Assembly (NCBI GenBank): GCA_946122785.1
Contig: CAMGYJ010000003.1
Location: 2,108,001-2,172,000 of the forward strand
Length of the DNA stretch: 64,000 nucleotides
From: Linum tenue
Lineage: Eukaryota; Streptophyta; Magnoliopsida; Malpighiales; Linaceae
Direction: 5' to 3'
In this document: positions 47,225 through 57,480 of the stretch, piece after piece
Layout: every line of letters starts with the position of its first letter
Numbering within the stretch: the stretch's first letter is position 1
Program-made: the position numbers and the translations under genes
The notes under the pieces: generated by a model
What the model was told of the DNA's origin: nothing
Database searches by the model: none
Seen by the model: only the letters and a program-made list of their open reading frames with translations

Positions 47225-48206
47225 GGTGCAGGAGGCGACGCGCACGGTCCTATTGGATATCACAGAGGATACCCTAGTGCTGGCAGGTACGATGGATATG
47301 ATCGATATGATGATGAATACAGGTTGGTGTTTCGGGCCAAGCCCCCGACCATTGAGTTTCCAAAATTCAATGGTCAGGAAGACGCCGATTTATGGTTATA
47401 TGCAGCTGACAGGTGGTTCAAGAATCACCCGACTCGGGAGGAAAGGAAGGCGCAACTGGCGTCCTTCTATCTGGAGGGAAAAGCCTTGCGCTGGTGGGAG
47501 TGGTTGGAGAGATCATATGCTGCCGCGCAGACACTGATTACCTGGCCGATATTTTAGGAGGAGTTTCGTTACCAATTCGGCAAATCAGATGGCTGCGCGC
47601 CGGAGCAGTTGGCCAAGCTCAGGCAGACCGGGTCAGTAATTGAGTACCGGGCAGAGTTCCTCAAACTGGGAAAGTGTAAGGGAGTTCAGGAAGAGACCCT
47701 GGTGGGAATGTGCATGGCAGGTCTAAAATAAGAGATTTCTGCGGCAGTCAAGATTTTTTAGCCCGATACCTTGCGAGCTGTTTTTTGTCTTGCAGGACAT
47801 AAGGAGGAGGAGCTGGCAAGCTGGAGGAACGTCATAGGGCGCTATCCCAAGTCTGGAGGAGGGGGTCACGCAGGTGCGGGGGCAGCGGAAGTGGCAGTAC
47901 AACTATTAATGCTAACAGCGGGGCTAGCACGGTACCGGGAGCAGCGGCCACGACAGCACGCCCTGGGCCGCGGGCCCCACCCAAGGGCTTTGTCAAGCTA
48001 AGCTCGGCATAGATAGAGCAAAAGAGAAGGGAAGGAAAATGCTTCAACTGTGATGAGCGGTTCACCATTGGGCATAAGTGTGCGAAGCCGGACTTGATGA
48101 TGCTGGTGGGTAGATGGGAGGATGAGGCCGAGGAAGATGCGGCGGAAGGAAGGAATGAAGATCAGGTGGGGGGCTGACGACAAGGTTGATTCGAAGGAGG
48201 AAGGGA

Positions 48207-48616
48207 TGATAGAAACTTGCAATTCTATTCTTTTAGCAATTTGACTTATCTGTTAGTTTCTGATTGTTTACGAGTTTATGGGGTATTTGGGGAATTTAAT
48301 TGGGGGGTTTGATAAGTTGGGGTAGTTATAGGAAATTAGGAAATGATATTTAAACTATCTGCTACGTAGGAATAAATGTTAAGCAAAGATTAAACCTAAT
48401 TGTTTTCTATCTTACTCCCTCTCACCTCTCTTGGCCGACCCCTTCCTTCCTCTCTCTCTCAATAGGCTGCCGCCAACCTTTCTTCCTCGTCCCACTGCCT
48501 CTCTTCTTCTTCCTCCTCCTCATACACGCACCACTAGAGCCACCACAAGGCTCTTCCACTCCATTTCCCCGCTCTTTCCCATCATTAGATAGAACCCGAC
48601 GTTCGGGTTTCTATCA
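48207..48616 (+). repeat. Gypsy 3' LTR
   Basis: 410 bp, same ends as the 5' LTR, preceded by the purine tract GGAGGAAGGGA. Confidence 0.92.
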
Positions 48617-50095
48617 TACTCTTCCACAGTTTCGCTTCACCCACTGCTACCATCCCATTTTCCAGCTGGAAGCTTTGTAACAATTTATGATACCCTTCCT
48701 TTACAGTATATAAGCCCTTATTGTCATGCCAAATTAGTTTGTCCACTTCATTGTTGCCACGGATAGGGATTTGCCGGATAGCCATAGCCACTTCCGACGG
48801 GAAGCATGCCTCCAGTAGCGTATCATCCCACGAGTTTGTCTCGTGGTCTATTAGTTCAAAACATATGCGTCCACTGGGAGACCAACTGGGGCCGACAGGA
48901 CAAACTGATCATCCAAACCAGGTATCCATCGGTCCCCCCATATCTTGACATTCAGTCCATTACCTATCCTCCATCGTAGCCCGCTTGTGATAAGATTATG
49001 CGCACTAAGGAGGTTGCGCCAGACAAAACTCGGCCGCTACCCAATTTTTGCATCCAGACTAGAACTGCGCTTATGATATTCCGCTCCAAGATCTTCACAA
49101 TCAACGAGTTTGGTCTTTGCATTAGATTCCAAAGTTGTTTGGTGAGGAGCGCCTCATTGAACCCCTTAAGATCTCGGAAACCCATTCCACCATCCCTCTT
49201 CCAGCTCAACATTTCTTCCCGTCGTAAACCGTGAGCTCTCCTTTCATCTCCCTTTTTACCCCACCAGTAGTTCATAATAAGGCTTTGGACTTCATCAATG
49301 ATTTCATCCGGTACCATGAAGACTGACATAGCGTAGGAGAACTTGGCTTGTGCCACCGATTTGATCAAGACCTCCCGAGCAGCTACGAAAAGTGTGTGCT
49401 CCTTCCAGACGTTCAGTTTCTTCTGCAAACGAGCCTTGATCACCTCAAACAGTTCCTTTTTTGATCTCCCTACTTCAGTCGCTAGGCCCAGATGTTTGGT
49501 GTGTTTGCTTACACGAGTCATCCCAAGCACTCCCCCAATCTCTAGCTAATGATGAACGAAAACATCGACGCTAAATAAGGCATCAGATTTCTCAAAGCTA
49601 ACTTTTTGTCACGAAGCAAACTTGTTGTCACAGTTTGTACCACATCGCCACCTACGATGTCCCAGTACTTTCGAAAAAAGAAAGCCGAGAGACCGTCATC
49701 CCCAGGCACCTTACGGCGCCCCATCTATTTAAGAGCACCTACAATTTCCTCCCTGTTGACCGGCCGAAGCAGCTGGTCATTATCGGCCCCACCAATTGTT
49801 CTTGGGATAGCGTCCAAGACTGGGGTAGACGTGGGAATGTTCCCTGCTGCAAACAACAGACCATAATAATTGTTAAAACAATCAAAGAGTTGGTCTGTTC
49901 TTGTATACCACCTGCCGAAATCATCCTACAATTTTCGTATCATGTTTCCCTGTCTTCGAGCTGAAGCTTTTTTTTTTTTTTTGAGAAATTTATGTTTTTA
50001 TCCCCTCCTTTTTGCCAGTCCGATCGAGATCTTTGTTTCCAGTAACTTTCCTTGTTATTTTCAACTTCGGCCCGTTCATCCTCAAACTTCCATAA
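48617..50095 (-). pseudogene. LINE 5' part: linker, partial RT, thumb (parental copy)
   Basis: Sense order: the linker (EDERAEVENN...SYWKQRSRSDW, from about 50095) with an expanded A/T run near 49970; the RT start with VPGDDGLSAFFFRKYWDIVGGD (49724-49542); and the thumb and zinc-finger lead with EVGRSKKELFEV and SWKRDGGMGFRDLKGFNEALL (49530-48964), then WHDNKGLYTVKEGYHKLLQ up to the Gypsy TSD. The RT palm with its FADD box is missing: sequence jumps from the RT N-terminus to the region preceding the thumb, an internal deletion of several hundred bases. It is related to the LINE at 27860-32333. Confidence 0.85.
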
Positions 50096-50452
50096 GACTA
50101 ATGGAAAAATTGATGCGAGTCGAAAATAACCTCAAGCTTATATGGGGAGTGGTCCCTTTTCTGTAAGTGAAATTTTTTTTTTTCCATCGAACCAACAATA
50201 ATTAAAATAAATATCCACTCCCATCCACCCCCACAATTTTTATAAAGCAAAATCCTTTCCCTCGTCCCACCGCTCTTTTCTTTATCAATTAATTTCCCAA
50301 ATATATTCAATCGAACCTCTCTCTCTCTCTCCCCCTCTTAACCCTTCCCCTCGCCTGCCCTCGAGAATCTTCAATCCCTCGAATTTCTCCGCCCCTCTTT
50401 TTATTTAGCTCTTCCAATTCCTCTTTTCTCCCCTCCCTCAAATTTCTCAAAC
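50096..50452 (+). promoter_or_regulatory. Upstream region of the ERF gene
   Basis: A TATAAAG box at 50241-50247 lies about 210 bp before the ATG, and a pyrimidine-rich CTCTCTCTCTCTCCCC leader (about 50317-50336) suits a plant 5' UTR. The remnant LINE ends about 360 bp from the ATG, so the intact promoter is short or includes transposon DNA. The start site is inferred. Confidence 0.5.
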
Positions 50453-51007
50453 ATGGAAGGACGAGTCCACTGCTGTTCCGGCGATTCCGCCACCACCACC
50501 ACCTCCTCCACCGGCGAGAAGCGCAAGCACGGCGGCGGCGGCGGGGGCAGGACGCAGGCGGAGAAGCCGTACAGGGGGATAAGGATGAGGAAGTGGGGGA
50601 AGTGGGTCGCCGAGATTCGGGAGCCCAATAAGCGGTCCAGGATCTGGTTGGGCTCGTACTCCACCCCCGTCGCCGCCGCGCGGGCCTACGACACCGCTGT
50701 CTTCTACCTACGTGGGCCCACGGCCCGGCTTAACTTTCCCGACCTAATTCTCCAGGAGGACCAGCTCCGCGGCGACGACGTCTCCGCCGCCAGCATCCGC
50801 AGGAAGGCCACCGAGGTCGGCGCGAAAGTCGACGCCCTTCAGAGCTCTTCCGCCGCCGCGGCGGCGGTCCACCACCATACACCCACCTCGTCCTCCGGCG
50901 CCGAGGACAGCCACACCACCACCGCCTCCGCCGCCAGACCGCCGCCGCAGAAACCGGATTTGAACGAGTACCCTAATCCTGAAAATTCCGACGACGAGGA
51001 GGATTAA
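50453..51007 (+). CDS. AP2/ERF transcription factor, DREB group with EAR motif (DEAR-like)
   Basis: A 184-residue single-exon protein. One AP2/ERF domain spans about residues 39-97: [18 protein letters not shown], then [17 protein letters not shown], then GPTARLNFP. By standard numbering it has V14 and E19, the DREB signature, and the [10 protein letters not shown] form matches the DREB A-5/group II proteins such as the DEAR/ERF008-ERF012 set. Near the C-terminus DLNEYP (169-174) is a DLNxxP-type EAR motif, which recruits TOPLESS-family corepressors, so a nuclear transcriptional repressor of DRE/CRT or GCC-box targets is likely. KRKH at 23-26 may be a nuclear signal. The N-terminus is Thr/Gly-rich, the tail Ala/Ser/Thr-rich then acidic. 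The ATG chosen is the first in the frame after the pyrimidine-rich leader. Very GC-rich compared with its surroundings. This is the only convincing host gene here. Confidence 0.95.
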   Translation: MEGRVHCCSGDSATTTTSSTGEKRKHGGGGGGRTQAEKPYRGIRMRKWGKWVAEIREPNKRSRIWLGSYSTPVAAARAYDTAVFYLRGPTARLNFPDLILQEDQLRGDDVSAASIRRKATEVGAKVDALQSSSAAAAAVHHHTPTSSSGAEDSHTTTASAARPPPQKPDLNEYPNPENSDDEED

Positions 51008-52396
51008 GGCGGTGAATTCGGTAGCAGCGGAAGATGAGCTTTTCTTTAACTGTCCATAATTTCCCACTTTGCCCCTTTGTTTAATTCTCTATATCGCTTG
51101 TTGTTTCTTTTTTTTTTTTTTTCATTACTTACATATACAGTAGTTTTTATTTTTCTTGTTTTCGTTTTTGGGTTTGATGATATATCTTTTTGGGTAGCCT
51201 CCGGCGGCCGGAGGAAGGGATTTTGGCGGCCGGAGGAAGGGAAATCAAGAGGAGAAGAGGGGGATTGTTGTTTAGGTTTGCGGTGGAGAAAGGGGAGGAA
51301 TGGAATCAAAAACAGGGGTTCTGTTTCTCTGTGTTTTACATAAGATGTAATAGCAACATAGTACAGAGTAAGTAGCTTAGATGAAGAAGAAGAAGAAGGA
51401 GAAAAAAAAAAATGTAGCCTAGCTTACTCTTCAATTTCTCCTCCTTTTAGTAAAATTTGCAGTCCATTTTCCGATTAGTGGTTTGGATTTCTGTTTATTG
51501 CTAGAAAATGAATTGTTTCCTTGAATTCGTCCCTCGAATCGCTGCTAAATAAAATAGTTTGGCATCATATGGCAAATGGGCATGAATCCAAACAAATTTT
51601 TGTTTCGAGAAACCTGAGGCTTCATATATTTTAGTTAATTTGAGGGCACTTGTCCTCAATTGTAGTGAAGGGAAATGGGATTTTGAAAATCCTCTAAAGA
51701 TTCGAGTTTGTGTTGGCTTAAAGAGAGGATTTAACAAACACCGTTGATATATATCCTTTCAGAGGGAAATGACCGAACAGGACTTCTCCTCTTGGTCGGT
51801 CGGGTTCCTTGGGTTTGGGAGGATGAGACAAATCCTAACTACCGCTTAGGTGATTATGGAGTTCGGGTATTAGGTAAGGATCGAAAATTGGTACGTGGTA
51901 TTTAGCAGTTTAGCATAGAATGTATTTAGCGATTATTAGATGATTTGTGGCGTCTGATGTATCTTTTCTAAAATCTTAATTTACTCGAATATTTACACAG
52001 GAAGTATAAGGATCTGAATGACCGACATACTATTACTCGTACTACACATCCTTTAGAATTTATTAGTTGGGTGGATATTGATCACCAATGCAGAGAGAGG
52101 GGAATGAAAGAATGAAGAGACAAAGGAGAGGAAAGCTAAGATAAGGAGATAAGATAGCGGCCGTGGGGAGGATGAGAGGAGTTGGGCTTCCTTGCTTGGG
52201 ACAGCGAAGCACAGCACACCCTGGCATGAAAATATATTAGAGAATAGTACGGAGTTGGAAGAAAGTTCAGGCAATGAAAAGAAACGTTTCAATTGATAGT
52301 CAAACCGGGTTCAATTGATCGATGATCGGTTGGAATGTCATTGGTTATAAAAGTAATAGTCAAAATCGATTTATGTTTGTTAATCTATATAAAAAA
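51008..52396. other. 3' region of the ERF gene and intergenic DNA
   Basis: The first ~400 bp probably hold the ERF 3' UTR, with T-rich stretches and a duplicated CGGCCGGAGGAAGGGA motif near 51205-51240. Further on I see nothing supported. A 79-codon minus-strand ORF (52053-52292) is hydrophobic-rich but matches no family. Confidence 0.45.
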
Positions 52397-52629
52397 GGTT
52401 AATACCTTATTTTGGTCCGAACTATAACCATAAAATCAACTTTGGCATGTGGTTTCAGAAATTAACATCATGTCATCAACTATACAGCATATAGACTCAA
52501 TTGGCCCGACTCAATTGGCCCGACACATGGTTAGACCGTCAATTTGGACGGTCAATACCGTTGACCGTTAGTCAACACGCCATGTCATTGCCTTGTCAGC
52601 CTAAAAATCATTAAAAAAAAATTCAAATT

Positions 52630-55252
52630 CAATTTTTTTTTTTTTTTTGATGGTTAATCAAAATTGCATTGAAAGCCCAGGGAGATGCAACTCGCATCAC
52701 CCTCTCAAAAGATCAACATTCTTTACACAGTAAACCTATACTAATCTCTATGCCAACCAAAAGAAACCAAAACCCTTTCAGCTCATTACAACTGATGCCA
52801 TTTTCTGTAATTCTATAGTACTACTAGCATATATCTCGAACTCCTGCATAACAGCAACTGAAAGTTGAGAAGGGTCTGAAATTCGCTTGACTCCATAGAC
52901 GCGAGTGCACCTTTCCCTCCAAATGTAAGCACAGCACATCACCCACAATAACCGCCCAATCTTAGCAGCCGAAGTTGTACCCGACCATCTCTGCACCACC
53001 CAGCTCAGATGGGAACTCCAATCTGTGAAATCCGGCCACCTGCATATTTCCTTCAACACAACTTGAAAGACAGCTTTACTAAACGAACACAAGGAAAACA
53101 GATGATCCCTGCTTTCAAGTCCACCAGGGCATAAAACACAGCTATTCACATCTGTCAAGCCCCAGCTAGCAAGGTGATCCTTCGTAGTAATTCTATCTAG
53201 AACCACCAACCAGACCAACAGACTGTGCTTCATTATAAATGGCTTACCCCATAACACAGAGAACCAGTCAACTGAAGGGGAGGGGATACGTATGGAATTC
53301 CAAACAGTCTTAACTGAATACTTCACCAACTTCTTTCTATCCCAAGTCAGGCTACTTCCTGTCCCATTCACATGAGCATGGGCCACTTCCCTGCATTTAA
53401 GGACCTTCTTCCACACCCATGAGCTTACAGAGTTTGCAGCAATCCCCCATAAATCATTCCCTTTGATCCTATACTTCTGGATCCAAGCAACCCATAGTGA
53501 ACCAGCCTTAGCAAGCAAATTCCACAAATGCCTTAAAACACATGCCTTGTTCCATGTTTTGAAGTCCCTGATCCCTAATCCACCCTCCATTTTAGGCATA
53601 GCAACCCTGGACCAGGACACTGGTGCTCTCTTGCGCCCATTCACTCCAACCCCCCACAAGAATTTGTTACACACATCCTCAATAGACTTCAAGACTCGCA
53701 TTGGCAAGAGGAAAACCGCCATCCAATACTGAAATACACTGGTAATAACCGAAGAAACTAATTGAATCCGCCCTGCATAGCTAAGGGTTTTAGCTTGCCA
53801 GGTCGTAATCCTCTTAGTAATCTTGTTCACCAATGTACTACAATCCTGAGCTGACAGTCTACCTGATAGGAGAGGCACCCCAAGATATCTCACTGGTAGC
53901 TCTCCTAGAGGGAAACCAGTAATATTTGAAATCCACTGCTGCTCTTCCTTAGAGATACCCGCACAGAACAGTTGACACTTGGCCAAGTTACATCTCAACC
54001 CAGAAACATGATAAAACTTGTCAAGCAACCTCTGCACCCCTGCAACTGCCCTGACTGATCCATTGGAGAAAACCAGCAAATCATCCGCAAAGCATAGGTG
54101 GGTGAGCTCAAGACTCTTACACCTTGGATGATATGGAATGAGGTTTTGTGACACATCCCTAGCAAGCATACATGAGAAAATTTCCATGGCAATAGTGAAA
54201 AGGTAGGAGGACAGTGGATCCCCCTGCCTTAACCCCTTGCCTGCTGGGAAATACCCACATAACCCCCCATTAAACGCCACACTCAGCATGGGAGTGGTGA
54301 CACAAGCCCTAATTAACCTGATAAAACTCATAGGAATATTCATAGCCTCCATAACTTTCAATAGAAAATTCCAATCTACTGAATCAAACGCTTTCATCAA
54401 GTCAATCTTCAACACACATCTAGATGAGATTGAGGCCCTATGATAATCCTTAACAAGCTCTGTAGCCATTAGGATATTATCACTGATCAATCGACCCTTA
54501 ACAAAAGCAGATTGACTAACTCCAATTAGCTTAGGTAACACTAAGGAGAGCCTATTAGCTAACAGCTTAGATATTCCCTTATAGACCACATTACAACAAG
54601 AAATTGGCCTAAAATCTTTCATTTTATCCACCACTTCAAGCTTAGGAATCAAAGCAATAATGGTAGAATTTACCTGCCGAGGCATTATACCAGTCTGAAA
54701 GAAACTGAGGACTGTATCTTCCACTGCTTCACCTACAACCCCCCAATCCAATTTGAAAAACTCAGCAGTAAACCCATCTGGACCCGGTGCCTTATCATTC
54801 CCCATCCCCATAAAGACAGCCTTAATCTCTTCTCTGGTAACAGGAACCAACAGAGTCTGAACATCAGCCTCCCCAAGCTTGTGATGAAGAAGACTTTCAA
54901 AGTATGATAAAGGCATGTCCTGCACTGCAGAATCAGCCTGACCAAGCAACCCCTTGTAAAAATCAACAGCTAACTGCCCCATCGCCTTCACCTCTGTAAT
55001 CACCTCCCCTTCCTCAGACACAAGTTTGTGAATAGTCTGTCTATGATTCCTGACTTTTACCATACTGTGGAAATACTTAGTATTTGAATCTCCCTCAGTG
55101 ATCCGTCTTATTCTCGATTTCTGCCTATAAAACTGTTCCTCCGCCTTCTGCAACCCTCTACAAACCTCCTCCTGGTCCACTACGGCATTAGCAAGGTCAG
55201 TAGAAGGATCAGCCAACACTGCTTGTTGCATTGCCTCCAACTTAGCCTCTGC
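52630..55252 (-). mobile_element. 5'-truncated LINE with intact RT ORF
   Basis: A T run at 52633-52648 is the poly(A) tail on the minus strand. TTCAAATT at 52622-52629 and 55253-55260 is the likely TSD. The 5' end falls inside ORF2, as is common after incomplete target-primed reverse transcription. It lies inside the MITE at 52397-55453, so it is the younger insertion. Confidence 0.87.
52778..55240 (-). CDS. LINE reverse transcriptase ORF (5'-truncated, 820 codons open)
   Basis: The reading frame is open from the truncated 5' end (first Met at 55240) for 820 codons. A linker (YRQKSRIRRITEGDSNTKYF, about residues 38-57) leads into a non-LTR RT with KAPGPDGFTAEFF (150-162), FRPISCCNVVYK (210-221), KIDLMKAFDSVDW (278-290, catalytic D280), GLRQGDPLSSYLF and HLCFADDLLVF (catalytic D386, D387). 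A zf-RVT domain lies near 680-755 (KHSLLVWLVVLDRITTKDHLASWG; CVLC and H pairs). There is no RNase H. The endonuclease and ORF1 are lost by truncation, so it could not prime its own insertion, but the polymerase core has kept its catalytic residues. The Met is simply the first in the remaining frame. Confidence 0.9.
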   Translation of the reverse strand: MEAMQQAVLADPSTDLANAVVDQEEVCRGLQKAEEQFYRQKSRIRRITEGDSNTKYFHSMVKVRNHRQTIHKLVSEEGEVITEVKAMGQLAVDFYKGLLGQADSAVQDMPLSYFESLLHHKLGEADVQTLLVPVTREEIKAVFMGMGNDKAPGPDGFTAEFFKLDWGVVGEAVEDTVLSFFQTGIMPRQVNSTIIALIPKLEVVDKMKDFRPISCCNVVYKGISKLLANRLSLVLPKLIGVSQSAFVKGRLISDNILMATELVKDYHRASISSRCVLKIDLMKAFDSVDWNFLLKVMEAMNIPMSFIRLIRACVTTPMLSVAFNGGLCGYFPAGKGLRQGDPLSSYLFTIAMEIFSCMLARDVSQNLIPYHPRCKSLELTHLCFADDLLVFSNGSVRAVAGVQRLLDKFYHVSGLRCNLAKCQLFCAGISKEEQQWISNITGFPLGELPVRYLGVPLLSGRLSAQDCSTLVNKITKRITTWQAKTLSYAGRIQLVSSVITSVFQYWMAVFLLPMRVLKSIEDVCNKFLWGVGVNGRKRAPVSWSRVAMPKMEGGLGIRDFKTWNKACVLRHLWNLLAKAGSLWVAWIQKYRIKGNDLWGIAANSVSSWVWKKVLKCREVAHAHVNGTGSSLTWDRKKLVKYSVKTVWNSIRIPSPSVDWFSVLWGKPFIMKHSLLVWLVVLDRITTKDHLASWGLTDVNSCVLCPGGLESRDHLFSLCSFSKAVFQVVLKEICRWPDFTDWSSHLSWVVQRWSGTTSAAKIGRLLWVMCCAYIWRERCTRVYGVKRISDPSQLSVAVMQEFEIYASSTIELQKMASVVMS

Positions 55253-56137
55253 TTCAAATTATTTTTCTAATTTCTATTATTTATCATTTTCAAATTAATC
55301 AAAAAATAAAATATTAAAAAAATTGACAGTCAAACTCTGTGTCGGGCCAATTGAGTCTATATGTTACATAATTGAGTCCAAGATGTTAATGTACGAAACA
55401 ACGTGCCAAACTTGATTATATGGTATAGTTCATGCCAAAATAAGGTATTAACCCATCAAATAAAGCTAATGATCTAATCGGTATGTTCAATTTTCTTCTC
55501 ATAAACAAAATAACGTCTTTTTGGTGCATTTGATTAACAAAACGATATATTTGAATACGAAGATTTTTTGTTCATTACTCTTGCTATTAACATTAGTTTA
55601 TTTGATTGATTCAAGTATTTATATTTTGATATCGACCATCAATGTTTTTAGCTTTGTATTTTATTTAAATACGAATGTAAAATTATAGGAGATCATTTTG
55701 AAATAATTTATCTGTATACGTGATTTATTTTCTTTTAATAATTTTCTAATTTTTTTTATATATTTTGTAAAATGAACATAAAATCATAAACCAATTATCT
55801 CATAATCGAATCACTTCACTTGTTAAATCGACTTAAATAGTATAAACCGATTCGACAACGTTGTAACTCTGTCTTCTGTATTCGTGGACAGTGGACACCA
55901 CCACCATGCGCTTCCCATTTCATATACCCACACACTCACTTATCTTTGAGGGATCCGCCAAAAGAACTGTGATGATGATGTGATTAATCTATTTATTAGG
56001 TATATCTATCTAATAACAAAGAAAAATATAAAAAACAAAGAAAGGAAAAAGATTATATAATGGGAGGAGATGAGGGCAAGTGGTGATAATGGTGGAACTC
56101 AATCAAAGAGAGAGAAAGATGGTGTCGCCGTCACGAT

Positions 56138-56160
56138 GAGAGAGAGAGAGAGAGAGAGAG
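56138..56160. repeat. (GA)n microsatellite
   Basis: An uninterrupted GA run of about 11 units, in a purine-rich stretch upstream of poly-T DNA. Confidence 0.9.
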
Positions 56161-57266
56161 TTGATGGCAGTGGCAAAGCCTTTTGTCGAGTGGAGAGATG
56201 TTGATGGATGACGGACGGTGGGCGGTGGGTTGCGTTTTCGTTTCTCCCTTGTTTCTTCCTTTTTTTTTTTTTTTTCTTTTCTTTTCCTTTCGTCTTTCTT
56301 ATTTCTTTTTTATCCAAAATGTTCAATTCAACCCTACTCATTCATATTCGTGATTCCGCCACTAATTTTGAGGTAAAAGTTTTTCATAAGCCCTATAGTC
56401 AAATTAGCAAATTATAGGCGTTAATTCTCTGAATCTTAAATCCTCAAGACCGATCACACCGAGAACAATGATTGGTAATTCTGGTTCGTCGATATGTACA
56501 TCCGATATTACCAAACGCATCACACTAACATTCAGAGATTCAAGGTATATGGTTTAGTCGCTCGATTCATGGGAGAAACTCAGCAATCTATCCGTCACTT
56601 CAAAAAATTAATAATCGAATTTTTATATATTTAAAAAAATTTGATTATTATTTTTTAAACTTGAAAATTCTGGTTATTTGAGTTGTATTAACTACTCATT
56701 TACTACTCTATTACTCCCAGTTTGGTTTTCTCTATTAGGTTTTTGTTTTGCTTCGGTTGAAAGCATCTCAGATCAAACCACCAAATCAAATTATTATACC
56801 ACAATGCACTCATATGGACATTATTATGTATCTAATTGGTAGCTTGCTGCGAACATTTACATTAGATGGGAATAAAAAGCGCATGTGCCGACATCCTATA
56901 ATTATGCTACGTGCCACAAACAGTCTCCGATATTAAAATTTGGTGTGGGTAAGGACGCAAGCTAATGCATAATTTGATGTTCAAAGAGAGAGTACTTAAT
57001 TACTGGTTCTATTTCTATTTATGATTAACTATTGGAGAAGAAAAAACAATATAAATAAAGTACCAAGACTTTGAATATCGCTAGATATAGGTAGTATATC
57101 TCAATAACTAACAGGTTATAATAATTGGAGTTGTTGAGAGAGCCTCATATATGTATGTTAATCAATTATTTTTACGTTCTTTCAAATGAAAGTCAATTTA
57201 TAAGCTTGAAGTTTGCACAAGTCCAACATACCATTTGCTTTAAAACAACGGTTGATATTTGACGAA

Positions 57267-57480
57267 AAGGGGTTGGTCTAGTGATACTACTGCTAGAATT
57301 CAACCCGGAGGGTCTCATGTTTGAATATCTTAATAAAGTAGCATCTAGCGATAAGAAAACAAACTTTTATCACCGTTATATAAAAAGAAAAAACAACGAT
57401 TGATATTGGAGCCATGAGTACTTGAACACTTGACCTCATGACCAAATAAACAAGCTCTAGTACAATATTAAGAATCAACC
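57267..57480. other. Possible tRNA-derived (SINE-like) segment
   Basis: On the plus strand TTGGTCTAGTGATAC (57273) resembles a Pol III A box, and about 46 bp later CTCATGTTTGAATAT resembles a B box. On the minus strand a second set (GGTCATGAGG... TGTTCAAGTACTC) lies at 57400-57455. Both are mutated, and neither forms a full tRNA. It may be a SINE or an inverted pair of SINE heads. Weak evidence. Confidence 0.3.

Larger units (their letters stand above)
44829..48170 (+). pseudogene. Gypsy gag pseudogene
   Basis: An ATG at 44829 is followed within 8 codons by a stop. Then come a coiled-coil-like stretch (NMEEVRAEVEEARRERD, near 45019), a GC-rich low-complexity part with decapeptide repeats, and after the two hAT insertions the retrotransposon gag core (FPKFNGQEDADLWLY near 47358 and FYLEGKALRWWEWLE near 47466). 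Stops occur near 47556, 47730 and 47758. A zinc knuckle, CFNCDERFTIGHKC, lies near 48040. The CFNCDE...GHKC form is typical of plant Gypsy gag. The product would have packaged RNA; no pol follows. Confidence 0.85.
44344..48616 (+). mobile_element. Gag-only Ty3/Gypsy-type retrotransposon (TR-GAG-like)
   Basis: The LTRs are 44344-44759 (416 bp) and 48207-48616 (410 bp), with TGATAGAAAC...GTTTCTATCA ends. The PBS TGGTATCAGAGC is at 44762-44773, and the polypurine tract GGAGGAAGGG lies just before the 3' LTR. The TSD is TAGTC/TACTC, one mismatch. The internal region is about 2.1 kb once two hAT insertions are removed and holds only a gag-like pseudogene; no protease, RT or integrase is seen. It inserted into a LINE. 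Elements with LTRs and gag but no pol are known in plants as TR-GAGs and depend on other elements for reverse transcription. Confidence 0.9.
52397..55453. mobile_element. Inverted-repeat MITE split by a LINE
   Basis: The left arm (52397-52515) and right arm (55337-55453) are inverted repeats of about 115 bp, starting GGTTAATACCTTATTTTGG and sharing ATAGACTCAATTGGCCCGACA. Without the LINE the element is about 430 bp. The flanks do not show a clear TSD, so the superfamily is uncertain; the long TIRs suggest Mutator-like. No coding content of its own. Confidence 0.78.

Noticed and set aside
50744..51067. 107-codon ORF antisense to the ERF gene
   Set aside because: Shadow of a very GC-rich coding sequence; poly-Gly/Arg composition and no domain.
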